From the NCBI GenBank assembly GCA_009823505.1, contig VZQC01006709.1:48220-112219 (forward strand): a stretch of 64,000 nucleotides of DNA, written 5' to 3'. Source of the stretch: Rhizomys pruinosus. Lineage: Eukaryota; Chordata; Mammalia; Rodentia; Spalacidae. Below, piece after piece: positions 32,920 to 45,400 of this stretch. Position numbers and translations under genes: made by a program. The stretch's first letter is position 1, and the number at the start of each line of letters is the position of its first letter. The notes beneath the pieces are model-generated. The model worked only from the letters and a program-made list of their open reading frames with translations. It ran no database searches and was not told where the DNA came from.

Positions 32920-33168
32920 TTAATATTTTATTTATTTTATTTTATGTGTATTGCCTGCATGTGGGTGAGTGCACCTGTGTGTATTGCCTGCATGTGTGGA
33001 AGTGCACCTGTGTCATGCAATGCCAGCAGAGGTCAGAAGTGGACACAGACTCCCCTAGAACTGAAGTTAACAGATTGTTGTTAGCTGCCATGTGGGTGCT
33101 GGGAATCAAACCCTGGTCTTCTGCAAGAGCAGTCAGTGCCCTTGATGGCTGAGCTATCTCTCCAGCCG
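32920..33168 (-). repeat. B2 SINE with an internal about 33-bp tandem duplication
   Basis: TGTGTATTGCCTGCATGTG...GTGCACC is repeated at about 32943-33011 before GTCATGCAATGCCAGC. The rest is a normal minus-strand B2 ending CTCTCCAGCC. Confidence 0.88.
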
Positions 33169-33631
33169 CCAGTTGAAAAAATTTTATGTTTCACGTTAAC
33201 TGCTTCGGAACAGACTGCTAGAGTTGACATGTTGTCCTGGTGGTAACAGAAGGGTTAGAATGGCTATTTTTCTCATTTCATTTTCCCAAAGTGCCATGGG
33301 AAACTTTGGCCACCCATCTTGCTGTATTCGATAACCTCAACAAACACAGCAATTAGTCAGTCCTGTCGGCTTCCTTCTGGTCACTGATAATATTATTTCT
33401 TTCTCAATCTGAAAATACAAATTTCCAGCCATACTCTTTCCACATGACGTTTTCATTAATCAGGCCCTTGAATATATTAATATTTTTATTAAGCAACCCC
33501 TTGAATGTATTAATAATCCACAGCATCTTGTGTTGATGGTCCTAAAAAACAACCTGCTCATGCAGTTTTGAAACTCATATTTTCAGAACGAGGAGCATCC
33601 TGGATGAAAGTGAGTTACTATTATTGAGACT
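33169..33631. other. Unannotated AT-rich sequence
   Basis: A TGAATATATTAATATTTTTATTAAGCAACCCCTTGAATGTATTAAT-like near-duplication lies at about 33465-33515. Nothing else recognised. Confidence 0.45.
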
Positions 33632-33772
33632 TCTTTTTTTTTTTGAGACAGGGTCTCCCTGTAGCCCCAGCTGTCCTGGAACTCACTCTGTAGACCAGGC
33701 CAGCCTTGAACTCACAAAGATCCGCCTGCCTCTGCCTCCCAAGTGCTAGGATTAAAGGCGTGCACCACCACT
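33632..33772 (-). repeat. B1 SINE
   Basis: TTTTTTGAGACAGGGTCTCCC through GGCGTGCACCACCAC; ACTTCTT flanks both sides. Confidence 0.94.
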
Positions 33773-33840
33773 TCTTATGCCAAATTATCTAGACAGGGAT
33801 GCACAACACTACTTCTAAAGGACTTGCACAGTTAGTTTTT

Positions 33841-34072
33841 GGTTTGTTTGTTTGTTTGCTTGCTTGCTTGTTTTTTGGCTTTGGTTTTGTTTTGGTTTTG
33901 TTGTTTTTTTTTGTTTTTTTTTTTTTTTTGGTCTTTTTGAGACAGGGTCTCCCTGTAGCCCCAGCTGTCTTGGAACTCACTATGTAGACCAGGCTGGCCT
34001 TGAACTCACAGAGATCCGCCTGTCTCTGCCTCCCAAGTGCTAGGATTAAAGGTGTGTGCCACCACACCTGGC
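33841..34072 (-). repeat. B1 SINE with expanded (TTTG)n tail
   Basis: The tail grew to about 75 bases of TTTG, TTGC and T runs (33841-33916), then GGTCTTTTTGAGACAGGG through CCACCACACCTGGC. TGCACAGTTAGTTTTT (33825-33840) and TGCACACTTAGTTTTT (34073-34088) are the target-site duplication. Confidence 0.94.
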
Positions 34073-34120
34073 TGCACACTTAGTTTTTATATAAATTTTT
34101 AAATGTTAAAAAAAAAAATT

Positions 34121-34281
34121 GGCTGGGCATGGTGGCTCACACCAGAGGTCAAAAGATGGTTTTAGATCCCCTGGAACTGGAGCCACAGACAGTTGTTAGC
34201 TGCCACATGTGTACTGGGAATTGAACCCAAGTCCTCTACAAGAGCAGCCAGTGCTCTTAACTGCTGAGCCAGCTCTCTGGC
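34121..34281. repeat. Chimeric SINE: 23-bp B1 head joined to minus-strand B2
   Basis: GGCTGGGCATGGTGGCTCACACC (about 34121-34143) is a plus-strand B1 head, joined directly to the interior of a minus-strand B2 (CCAGAGGTCAAAAGATGG to GAGCCAGCTCTCTGG). It probably arose by deletion between two SINEs. Confidence 0.7.
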
Positions 34282-34503
34282 TTATGATTCTAACTCTGTC
34301 TTACCTTTTTTGTTCTGAGAGACCAATGAATTTTCTAGTTATGCAAATATAAACTATCTCTCACCTAAAATTGATGAACAAAATGACTATAACTATTACA
34401 CAGAGAAATTTCTCTGAGCTATTTCTTTGAAGTTTTATTATTGTAATTGTATTCCCTCTATAAATTTGCATGTTCCTCAACTCATCAAAACTTTCATCCT
34501 GTT

Positions 34504-34561
34504 CCAGGACAGCTGGGGCTACAGGGAGACCCTGTCTCAAAAAGACAAAAAAAAAAAACAA
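34504..34561 (+). repeat. 5'-truncated B1 with perfect 17-bp target-site duplication
   Basis: Only CCAGGACAGCTGGGGCTACAG...AAAAAGAC and its A tail are present. AAAACTTTCATCCTGTT at 34487-34503 recurs at 34562-34578, so the truncation happened at integration, not by later deletion. Confidence 0.93.
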
Positions 34562-34644
34562 AAAACTTTCATCCTGTTTATAATAAACAAGTGTTTTTCA
34601 ATGGCTCTTCTTAGCATGTTAAAATTATATTCATAGCTGCTAAC

Positions 34645-34719
34645 TACATACATGTTTACATTATGTCATTAAACTATATCATATACATACATGTTTATGT
34701 TACATCATTAAACTATATC
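34645..34719. repeat. 39-bp sequence in two tandem copies
   Basis: ACATACATGTTTA...TTAAACTATATC occurs twice with a 39-base offset, with a few substitutions. Confidence 0.85.
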
Positions 34720-34725
34720 CTAGGG

Positions 34726-34945
34726 CTGACAAGATGGCTCAGTAGATAAAGGTGCTTGCCACACAAACTTGATGACCTAAATTCGATCCCTGGAACATAT
34801 GTAAAGGGGGAAGGAGAGAACCAACTCCAAAAAGCTGTTCTCTGACCTCCACGTGCATGCTGTCACACACACACACACATACACACACACACACACACAC
34901 ACATCATACATAAACACACAAAATAATAAATTTTTAAATAAATAA
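34726..34945 (+). repeat. B3-type SINE with (AC)n tail
   Basis: GGGCTGACAAGATGGCTCAG head, GGTGCTTGCCACACAAAC, GGAAGGAGAGAACCAACTCC, (AC)n at about 34865-34903. Confidence 0.92.
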
Positions 34946-35219
34946 AATTTATCCTATATGTATCTTTTATGTATAACAATATGTATACACAGAAAAGTGG
35001 ATGTTGGTATTGTTAACATAGCCAGATGCACACATCTGGAGAGGTCATAGATCTTAGACAGTTCCACAAGGTAGACACATCCCTAGGCTAAGGTAACATT
35101 TTACTAACTACAAAAGAAGTATCCTTATATTTACAGACCAAAATCCCAGACACCACTCCAAAAAGTAGCTTTTTTTTGCACCTGATGAGAATAGTTAGAG
35201 TCCCACAACTGGACACACA

Positions 35220-35995
35220 CAGACATGGTCTGTGAATGTCTCACATCTACAATACAACCTCTACACATAAGAGCCAAGCATCATAGAACAAGGACCCAAG
35301 AAGGCATTAACTATCTCTTAACTCTTGTTAAGGAAGCTCCTCCATGCAGCAGGAAACCAGGAACTCAAAAAGAGCCTGAATGGCCAAACCTAAAAGATTA
35401 GGCCTCTACAGAGTGTGGTTCCATGCACAGGCTGCCTACATTCAGCTTCACCCACCCAGGACTCCGGGAAGATTGCAGAAGAAGAGGTGGAAAAATTATA
35501 AGAGCCAGGGAGGTGATGCAAGACCAAATGGAAATGAATCCTACAAGCTCCTGGGACCTGATTCATATGGACCTACAGCATTGGTATCAGCATGCACGAG
35601 ACCCATGCAAGCTCAGCTGGACAAAAACCCAGCAGAGAACTGCAGAAATGGGTAGCAGAGCCCAAGCTTGGCTGAGGAAATATTGGCAGCAGATGGTGGT
35701 CGGGTGAGGAAGACCTGGGCTTCTTTAGAAAAGAGACTCCAGTTAGTCTGACTAGAGCTCAGGGGAGGAGCTGGCACTGTGGAATGAGGGGGGAGAATAA
35801 TTTGGCACAATGGACTCAAGCACAAATGACAGAGTGTGTGAACCCTGGAGGACTGGGGGCGGGGTGGGGGGGGATGCTGCAGGAGGGTGCCAAGGGAGAA
35901 GCAGGTATAGTGGTGATTAAGACTGACTGGAAAATTATGTATGACACACCTAAAATTTTCAATGAAAAAGGTAAAAAGGAAAATCTCAGGCATAC
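35220..35995 (+). repeat. Probable L1-type 3' sequence
   Basis: GGGACCTGATTCATATGGACC, GCTCAGCTGGACAAAAACC, GACTAGAGCTCAGGGGAGGAG, then a G-rich tract at 35846-35874 and an A-rich end resemble rodent L1 3'UTR organisation. No ORF2 motif is present, so the family is uncertain. The 91 to 126-codon frames across it have no support. Confidence 0.4.
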
Positions 35996-36299
35996 TTAAA
36001 ATCAGAGGACATTAAAACTGTTTTCCTCTTCTGCACAGAATCTCTGTGATTGTGGCTGCTCCAGAAGCGGACTGACTGATAAGAATGTGGTAACTGTAAG
36101 CAGCTTTATAGTGCTGATGGGATGTTTCCGAAATGATGAAAACCCTTGAAACACTGTAAAATAAAACAAAAACAATCTTCTATTGACATACTCAAGCAGC
36201 TGCAGTTCTAGAAAACCAAGCAAAATAAATACATGAATAATGCTCTGTGCTCATAATTAAAATCACATTTAGATTCTAGACTTACAAAATTATAAATGA

Positions 36300-36395
36300 G
36301 AGCTGGGTATGGTGGTCCCAGCACTGAAGAGGCAGAGGCAGGTAGACTCTGTGAGTTCTAGGCCAGCTGAGGCTACAGAAAGACCCTATGTCATT
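36300..36395 (+). repeat. B1 SINE, internally deleted
   Basis: AGCTGGGTATGGTGGTCCCAG, AGGCAGAGGCAGGTAG, TGTGAGTTCTAGGCCAGC, AAGACCCTATGTC. Confidence 0.8.
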
Positions 36396-38063
36396 TCAAT
36401 CATACCAGACCATGTATATGTATGCAGTATCTATGTATATATCTCATACAGGAATTTCCACTGAGCAATTGGAAAGGTGCCTGGGATGTGGGAAATCCTT
36501 CGTCATTTTTAACTTCCCAGGCTGTGACTTTCACCTCTAGTTCAGTTAGGTGTTTTGTGTTTTCTGGAGTGCACAGGCGAAGGTGCACTGGGACTATAGA
36601 AGAGTAATAGAAAAATGATGAGAAAACTCGTTGGTGCGTGGAAATGGGAGAGGTCCAGCATCAAGGTCTGAATGCTCACGACCATGTATGGAGTCCAAAA
36701 GTTAGCTGGACATTGTACACCATGAGAATCAGGCCATCTCCCCTATCCCCAACATAAGGCCAACACAGAGGCAAAGCCACAGTTATGCAGAACCTGGGAC
36801 CTTGGGGGAGGGGATAGTGGGGAGTACGGCCACTCAGAGAAGGCTGAAGTGGCTTCCTAACATCGGCAAGTCCTCCATCCTCCAATCTGCTCCACCATCA
36901 GCCCACCACCAGAGGAATGGGGAACCAAGGATCACTGTTGGGGACCACAGGTCCAAGTTCACAGGACAAGGCTATGTATGGCTCTAGGCTCACAGGAAGA
37001 GACCACAGCTCCAGGCTCATGGGAGGGGATCACAACATCAGGTTCATTGGAAGCAACACAGCTCCAGGCTCATGAGAAGGGTCATAATTTTAATTACACT
37101 AGTTCCTACTATTTCCTGTCTCCATTTCTCTGTCCACAAGATTATACTTGTGTTTAAGAAAGAGCATTTTGACTTCTGTGCAGCAAAAAGAGGCAGTTAC
37201 TTGCCGACTTGAATTTTTCACTAGAGGGACATCAATATTGGAGGAGACGTTGGCTTTTTGCTTTTGCTCAAGGAGACAGATGGATAAGTGTTTTCTCTCT
37301 CATCGTCAAAGACCTGGTTGACTTTCTCTGCCGTTTTCACATCTTCCTCCATGGCCAGGGGCAAAAGTAATAAGACGTCTTCCTGAAGATACATTTTCAG
37401 TCTTCTGACTGAAAGATTGAAACATGATGATCCTTTCCCCGCTTAAAACTCCCTACATTCACTGCGGCCCAGGCCAGGTTCTTGGGGATCACACGGCCAG
37501 TTCTGAGGGACACAAAACACACTCCTCACCCTCCTCATTGTCGTCATCACTGTCTGGAAATTCTCCATCTTCAGAAGAGAGCTTTACATTTGTCATGCCT
37601 CTAAGCGTCATCAGCCTGACAGATTCTTTGGTCAAACTACAGTCAGACTTCTGAACCTTCTAGCTCCAACTGAGTGCTTTCCTATAAAGTTCGGTTTCAT
37701 CAAACAGCCAAATAACATCAATTCAGTGAGAACATCCTGCCCCTAATCTGACCATCCTCTCAATATCTGATCAGGGTCCTTCGTCATCCTCCAACAAACC
37801 CCAGCTGCTGTCTGCTCACTTAGACCTGTCTTCAAGAACTGGTGACACCACTTTAGCCAGAATCCTTCCTCCTCTGATACTTCTCCTCAGTAATTTCCCA
37901 CTTGCTATCTCCCACCCTGTGCCTGGTCTATAAATTCCCGCTCTCCCTTGAGACATTGGGAGGTCAGTCAAATTTCTCTTCTACTATACTATGTCATTAT
38001 AATGATCCCTACACTTACTGCGATGGCCCGTTTTCTTTCATGTGCCTTAAGAACTATCTTTGA
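36396..38063. other. Unannotated sequence
   Basis: Largely single-copy-looking. On the minus strand about 37500-37590 reads as an acidic stretch (Asp/Glu/Ser-rich) that might be a remnant of a processed pseudogene, but frames on both sides are broken and I recognise no parent. Confidence 0.4.
36930..37085. repeat. Degenerate minisatellite, about 28-bp unit
   Basis: GGCTCTAGGCTCACAGGAAG, GCTCCAGGCTCATGGGAGG, ATCAGGTTCATTGGAAGC and GCTCCAGGCTCATGAGAAGG follow each other, separated by CACA-containing spacers. Confidence 0.75.
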
Positions 38064-38445
38064 GGGGCTGGAGAGATGGCTCAATGGTTAGGAGTACTGG
38101 CTCTTCTTGCAGAAGACCCGAGTTTGATTCCCAACAACCACATGGCAGCTAACAACATCCAAAACTCCAGTTCCAGGGGATCCAATGCCCTCTTCTGACC
38201 TCTTTGGGCATTGCATGACACAAGTCACATTTACATAACCACAGGCCTAGCATTCATACACATAAAAAAATTGTTTTTTGTCTTTTCGAGACAGGGTCTC
38301 CCTGTAGCCCCAGCTGTCCTGGAACTGACTCTGTAGACCAGGCTGGCCTTGAACTCACAAAGATCTGCCTGCCTCTGCCTCCCGAGTGCTAGGATTAAAG
38401 GCGTGCGCCACCACGCCCAGCTCACATAAAATTTTTTAAATTAAA
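38064..38445 (+). repeat. B2 SINE split near its tail by B1
   Basis: GAGGGGCTGGAGAGATGGCTC head to CATACACATAAAAA at about 38265, then B1, then the remaining CACATAAAATTTTTTAAATT tail at 38423-38445. Confidence 0.9.
38272..38422 (-). repeat. B1 SINE nested in B2 tail
   Basis: TTTTTGTCTTTTCGAGACAGGG through GCGCCACCACGCCCAGCT. CACATAAAA occurs on both sides. Confidence 0.94.
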
Positions 38446-38446
38446 T

Positions 38447-38485
38447 GAACAGATAGATGATAGATAAATAGATAGATAGAAAATA
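38447..38485. repeat. (GATA)n microsatellite
   Basis: AGATAGATGATAGATAAATAG-type repeat. Confidence 0.9.
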
Positions 38486-38803
38486 AAGAATTATTACTGA
38501 ATAACTTTTTCTGAGCCATATTTTTCCAGTAATATTAAGGTCCCCTGCAACTACTACAGCAACCAAAACTGTTCTAAGTGCAAGTAAGACAGGGACTGGA
38601 GAAGTGTTGCTGTATTGCATGTTTATAAGACCCAGGGCTGAAAGGAAGAAGAAAGGAGAGAGAGAAAAGAGGAATAAAGGAAGCAGTGAGGGAAGGTGGG
38701 AAGGAACAAAGACACATTCTGTTAAAAGCTCTAGCTGGACTGGCACAGCACTACCTGGAGTGGATTACATAAATAGCAAATACGGTGTTAAGAGAATAAT
38801 TTG

Positions 38804-39025
38804 GGGGGGTGGAGAGATGGCTCAGTGGTTAGGGGCACTGGCTGCTCTTGCAGAGGACCCAGGTTCAGTTCCCAGCACCCACATGGTGGCCAACAACCAA
38901 CCTTAACTCCAGTTCTAAAGAAACCAACACCCTCTTCTGACCTCTGTGGACATTCCACGACACAGGTTCACATACATACATGCAGACAAAACACTCATAA
39001 ACATAAAATAAAAATAATATAATAC
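38804..39025 (+). repeat. B2 SINE
   Basis: GGGTGGAGAGATGGCTCAGTGG head, CAGTTCCCAGCACCCACATGG, CACCCTCTTCTGACCTC, TACATGCAGACAAAAC tail. Confidence 0.93.
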
Positions 39026-39498
39026 ATTTTTTAAAAGAGAGAATGTTTTAAAACAAATGCATTGAAGACAGATAAATAATTACTTGGTGAAGAGGCAGAA
39101 GTGCACAGGACCAGACTATCCTGTGGGGTTGCTCCTAATGAGTAGTCTCACTGTTATTTATTCTGAAGAATTTATTCTAGGGTAGGAATTAGAATGGAAA
39201 TCCAGGCTTTTAACCAAAAAAAGGGGGGGAAGGAGGGAAGTATGGAAAGTATCTTCTCCCTCTGTAGTTTCTTGGTTTGGGAGTCTAGACTCCAACTAAG
39301 AGAGATAAGCAAGGACTCCACATCGGAGAGCCTCAAGCATGTTCACAACAGCAAGAGATGGAGATAAGTTCAAGGAACACCTTTCAGGTGTCATGAAAAT
39401 GGCCACAACTCAGATCAGAAAACTGCAGCACTGTTGTCCATGTTGATCTGTGTTGTCCTTTCTTTGTTTTGCCTCTTCCTATAAACTTTAATGAAAAC
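39026..39498. other. Left flank of the minisatellite
   Basis: No SINE, gene or partial repeat unit recognised. The last bases before the array are TTTAATGAAAAC. Confidence 0.5.
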
Positions 39499-42400
39499 CA
39501 CCTGCTACGATTGCAGGTGCTGGACGTGCACACCTGCTATGATTGCAGGTGCTGGACGTGCACACCTGCTATGATTGCAGGTGCTGGACGTGCACACCTG
39601 CTATGATTGCAGGTGCTGGACGTGCACACCTGCTATGATTGCAGGTGCTGGACGTGCACACCTGCTATGATTGCAGGTGCTGGACGTGCACACCTGCTAT
39701 GATTGCAGGTGCTGGACGTGCACACCTGCTATGATTGCAGGTGCTGGACGTGCACACCTGCTATGATTGCAGGTGCTGGACGTGCACACCTGCTATGATT
39801 GCAGGTGCTGGACGTGCACACCTGCTATGATTGCAGGTGCTGGACGTGCACACCTGCTATGATTGCAGGTGCTGGACGTGCACACCTGCTATGATTGCAG
39901 GTGCTGGACGTGCACACCTGCTATGATTGCAGGTGCTGGACGTGCACACCTGCTATGATTGCAGGTGCTGGACGTGCACACCTGCTATGATTGCAGGTGC
40001 TGGACGTGCACACCTGCTATGATTGCAGGTGCTGGACGTGCACACCTGCTATGATTGCAGGTGCTGGACGTGCACACCTGCTATGATTGCAGGTGCTGGA
40101 CGTGCACACCTGCTATGATTGCAGGTGCTGGACGTGCACACCTGCTATGATTGCAGGTGCTGGACGTGCACACCTGCTATGATTGCAGGTGCTGGACGTG
40201 CACACCTGCTATGATTGCAGGTGCTGGACGTGCACACCTGCTATGATTGCAGGTGCTGGACGTGCACACCTGCTATGATTGCAGGTGCTGGACGTGCACA
40301 CCTGCTATGATTGCAGGTGCTGGACGTGCACACCTGCTATGATTGCAGGTGCTGGACGTGCACACCTGCTATGATTGCAGGTGCTGGACGTGCACACCTG
40401 CTATGATTGCAGGTGCTGGACGTGCACACCTGCTATGATTGCAGGTGCTGGACGTGCACACCTGCTATGATTGCAGGTGCTGGACGTGCACACCTGCTAT
40501 GATTGCAGGTGCTGGACGTGCACACCTGCTATGATTGCAGGTGCTGGACGTGCACACCTGCTATGATTGCAGGTGCTGGACGTGCACACCTGCTATGATT
40601 GCAGGTGCTGGACGTGCACACCTGCTATGATTGCAGGTGCTGGACGTGCACACCTGCTATGATTGCAGGTGCTGGACGTGCACACCTGCTATGATTGCAG
40701 GTGCTGGACGTGCACACCTGCTATGATTGCAGGTGCTGGACGTGCACACCTGCTATGATTGCAGGTGCTGGACGTGCACACCTGCTATGATTGCAGGTGC
40801 TGGACGTGCACACCTGCTATGATTGCAGGTGCTGGACGTGCACACCTGCTATGATTGCAGGTGCTGGACGTGCACACCTGCTATGATTGCAGGTGCTGGA
40901 CGTGCACACCTGCTATGATTGCAGGTGCTGGACGTGCACACCTGCTATGATTGCAGGTGCTGGACGTGCACACCTGCTATGATTGCAGGTGCTGGACGTG
41001 CACACCTGCTATGATTGCAGGTGCTGGACGTGCACACCTGCTATGATTGCAGGTGCTGGACGTGCACACCTGCTATGATTGCAGGTGCTGGACGTGCACA
41101 CCTGCTATGATTGCAGGTGCTGGACGTGCACACCTGCTATGATTGCAGGTGCTGGACGTGCACACCTGCTATGATTGCAGGTGCTGGACGTGCACACCTG
41201 CTATGATTGCAGGTGCTGGACGTGCACACCTGCTATGATTGCAGGTGCTGGACGTGCACACCTGCTATGATTGCAGGTGCTGGACGTGCACACCTGCTAT
41301 GATTGCAGGTGCTGGACGTGCACACCTGCTATGATTGCAGGTGCTGGACGTGCACACCTGCTATGATTGCAGGTGCTGGACGTGCACACCTGCTATGATT
41401 GCAGGTGCTGGACGTGCACACCTGCTATGATTGCAGGTGCTGGACGTGCACACCTGCTATGATTGCAGGTGCTGGACGTGCACACCTGCTATGATTGCAG
41501 GTGCTGGACGTGCACACCTGCTATGATTGCAGGTGCTGGACGTGCACACCTGCTATGATTGCAGGTGCTGGACGTGCACACCTGCTATGATTGCAGGTGC
41601 TGGACGTGCACACCTGCTATGATTGCAGGTGCTGGACGTGCACACCTGCTATGATTGCAGGTGCTGGACGTGCACACCTGCTATGATTGCAGGTGCTGGA
41701 CGTGCACACCTGCTATGATTGCAGGTGCTGGACGTGCACACCTGCTATGATTGCAGGTGCTGGACGTGCACACCTGCTATGATTGCAGGTGCTGGACGTG
41801 CACACCTGCTATGATTGCAGGTGCTGGACGTGCACACCTGCTATGATTGCAGGTGCTGGACGTGCACACCTGCTATGATTGCAGGTGCTGGACGTGCACA
41901 CCTGCTATGATTGCAGGTGCTGGACGTGCACACCTGCTATGATTGCAGGTGCTGGACGTGCACACCTGCTATGATTGCAGGTGCTGGACGTGCACACCTG
42001 CTATGATTGCAGGTGCTGGACGTGCACACCTGCTATGATTGCAGGTGCTGGACGTGCACACCTGCTATGATTGCAGGTGCTGGACGTGCACACCTGCTAT
42101 GATTGCAGGTGCTGGACGTGCACACCTGCTATGATTGCAGGTGCTGGACGTGCACACCTGCTATGATTGCAGGTGCTGGACGTGCACACCTGCTATGATT
42201 GCAGGTGCTGGACGTGCACACCTGCTATGATTGCAGGTGCTGGACGTGCACACCTGCTATGATTGCAGGTGCTGGACGTGCACACCTGCTATGATTGCAG
42301 GTGCTGGACGTGCACACCTGCTATGATTGCAGGTGCTGGACGTGCACACCTGCTATGATTGCAGGTGCTGGACGTGCACACCTGCTATGATTGCAGGTGC

Positions 42401-45400
42401 TGGACGTGCACACCTGCTATGATTGCAGGTGCTGGACGTGCACACCTGCTATGATTGCAGGTGCTGGACGTGCACACCTGCTATGATTGCAGGTGCTGGA
42501 CGTGCACACCTGCTATGATTGCAGGTGCTGGACGTGCACACCTGCTATGATTGCAGGTGCTGGACGTGCACACCTGCTATGATTGCAGGTGCTGGACGTG
42601 CACACCTGCTATGATTGCAGGTGCTGGACGTGCACACCTGCTATGATTGCAGGTGCTGGACGTGCACACCTGCTATGATTGCAGGTGCTGGACGTGCACA
42701 CCTGCTATGATTGCAGGTGCTGGACGTGCACACCTGCTATGATTGCAGGTGCTGGACGTGCACACCTGCTATGATTGCAGGTGCTGGACGTGCACACCTG
42801 CTATGATTGCAGGTGCTGGACGTGCACACCTGCTATGATTGCAGGTGCTGGACGTGCACACCTGCTATGATTGCAGGTGCTGGACGTGCACACCTGCTAT
42901 GATTGCAGGTGCTGGACGTGCACACCTGCTATGATTGCAGGTGCTGGACGTGCACACCTGCTATGATTGCAGGTGCTGGACGTGCACACCTGCTATGATT
43001 GCAGGTGCTGGACGTGCACACCTGCTATGATTGCAGGTGCTGGACGTGCACACCTGCTATGATTGCAGGTGCTGGACGTGCACACCTGCTATGATTGCAG
43101 GTGCTGGACGTGCACACCTGCTATGATTGCAGGTGCTGGACGTGCACACCTGCTATGATTGCAGGTGCTGGACGTGCACACCTGCTATGATTGCAGGTGC
43201 TGGACGTGCACACCTGCTATGATTGCAGGTGCTGGACGTGCACACCTGCTATGATTGCAGGTGCTGGACGTGCACACCTGCTATGATTGCAGGTGCTGGA
43301 CGTGCACACCTGCTATGATTGCAGGTGCTGGACGTGCACACCTGCTATGATTGCAGGTGCTGGACGTGCACACCTGCTATGATTGCAGGTGCTGGACGTG
43401 CACACCTGCTATGATTGCAGGTGCTGGACGTGCACACCTGCTATGATTGCAGGTGCTGGACGTGCACACCTGCTATGATTGCAGGTGCTGGACGTGCACA
43501 CCTGCTATGATTGCAGGTGCTGGACGTGCACACCTGCTATGATTGCAGGTGCTGGACGTGCACACCTGCTATGATTGCAGGTGCTGGACGTGCACACCTG
43601 CTATGATTGCAGGTGCTGGACGTGCACACCTGCTATGATTGCAGGTGCTGGACGTGCACACCTGCTATGATTGCAGGTGCTGGACGTGCACACCTGCTAT
43701 GATTGCAGGTGCTGGACGTGCACACCTGCTATGATTGCAGGTGCTGGACGTGCACACCTGCTATGATTGCAGGTGCTGGACGTGCACACCTGCTATGATT
43801 GCAGGTGCTGGACGTGCACACCTGCTATGATTGCAGGTGCTGGACGTGCACACCTGCTATGATTGCAGGTGCTGGACGTGCACACCTGCTATGATTGCAG
43901 GTGCTGGACGTGCACACCTGCTATGATTGCAGGTGCTGGACGTGCACACCTGCTATGATTGCAGGTGCTGGACGTGCACACCTGCTATGATTGCAGGTGC
44001 TGGACGTGCACACCTGCTATGATTGCAGGTGCTGGACGTGCACACCTGCTATGATTGCAGGTGCTGGACGTGCACACCTGCTATGATTGCAGGTGCTGGA
44101 CGTGCACACCTGCTATGATTGCAGGTGCTGGACGTGCACACCTGCTATGATTGCAGGTGCTGGACGTGCACACCTGCTATGATTGCAGGTGCTGGACGTG
44201 CACACCTGCTATGATTGCAGGTGCTGGACGTGCACACCTGCTATGATTGCAGGTGCTGGACGTGCACACCTGCTATGATTGCAGGTGCTGGACGTGCACA
44301 CCTGCTATGATTGCAGGTGCTGGACGTGCACACCTGCTATGATTGCAGGTGCTGGACGTGCACACCTGCTATGATTGCAGGTGCTGGACGTGCACACCTG
44401 CTATGATTGCAGGTGCTGGACGTGCACACCTGCTATGATTGCAGGTGCTGGACGTGCACACCTGCTATGATTGCAGGTGCTGGACGTGCACACCTGCTAT
44501 GATTGCAGGTGCTGGACGTGCACACCTGCTATGATTGCAGGTGCTGGACGTGCACACCTGCTATGATTGCAGGTGCTGGACGTGCACACCTGCTATGATT
44601 GCAGGTGCTGGACGTGCACACCTGCTATGATTGCAGGTGCTGGACGTGCACACCTGCTATGATTGCAGGTGCTGGACGTGCACACCTGCTATGATTGCAG
44701 GTGCTGGACGTGCACACCTGCTATGATTGCAGGTGCTGGACGTGCACACCTGCTATGATTGCAGGTGCTGGACGTGCACACCTGCTATGATTGCAGGTGC
44801 TGGACGTGCACACCTGCTATGATTGCAGGTGCTGGACGTGCACACCTGCTATGATTGCAGGTGCTGGACGTGCACACCTGCTATGATTGCAGGTGCTGGA
44901 CGTGCACACCTGCTATGATTGCAGGTGCTGGACGTGCACACCTGCTATGATTGCAGGTGCTGGACGTGCACACCTGCTATGATTGCAGGTGCTGGACGTG
45001 CACACCTGCTATGATTGCAGGTGCTGGACGTGCACACCTGCTATGATTGCAGGTGCTGGACGTGCACACCTGCTATGATTGCAGGTGCTGGACGTGCACA
45101 CCTGCTATGATTGCAGGTGCTGGACGTGCACACCTGCTATGATTGCAGGTGCTGGACGTGCACACCTGCTATGATTGCAGGTGCTGGACGTGCACACCTG
45201 CTATGATTGCAGGTGCTGGACGTGCACACCTGCTATGATTGCAGGTGCTGGACGTGCACACCTGCTATGATTGCAGGTGCTGGACGTGCACACCTGCTAT
45301 GATTGCAGGTGCTGGACGTGCACACCTGCTATGATTGCAGGTGCTGGACGTGCACACCTGCTATGATTGCAGGTGCTGGACGTGCACACCTGCTATGATT

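Noticed and set aside
35380..35993. 91 to 126-codon frames
   Set aside because: They overlap each other on both strands in a region that resembles L1 3' non-coding sequence.
37424..37654. Gene with an acidic region
   Set aside because: A short Asp/Glu-rich stretch is seen on the minus strand, but flanking frames are broken and no parent gene is recognised.
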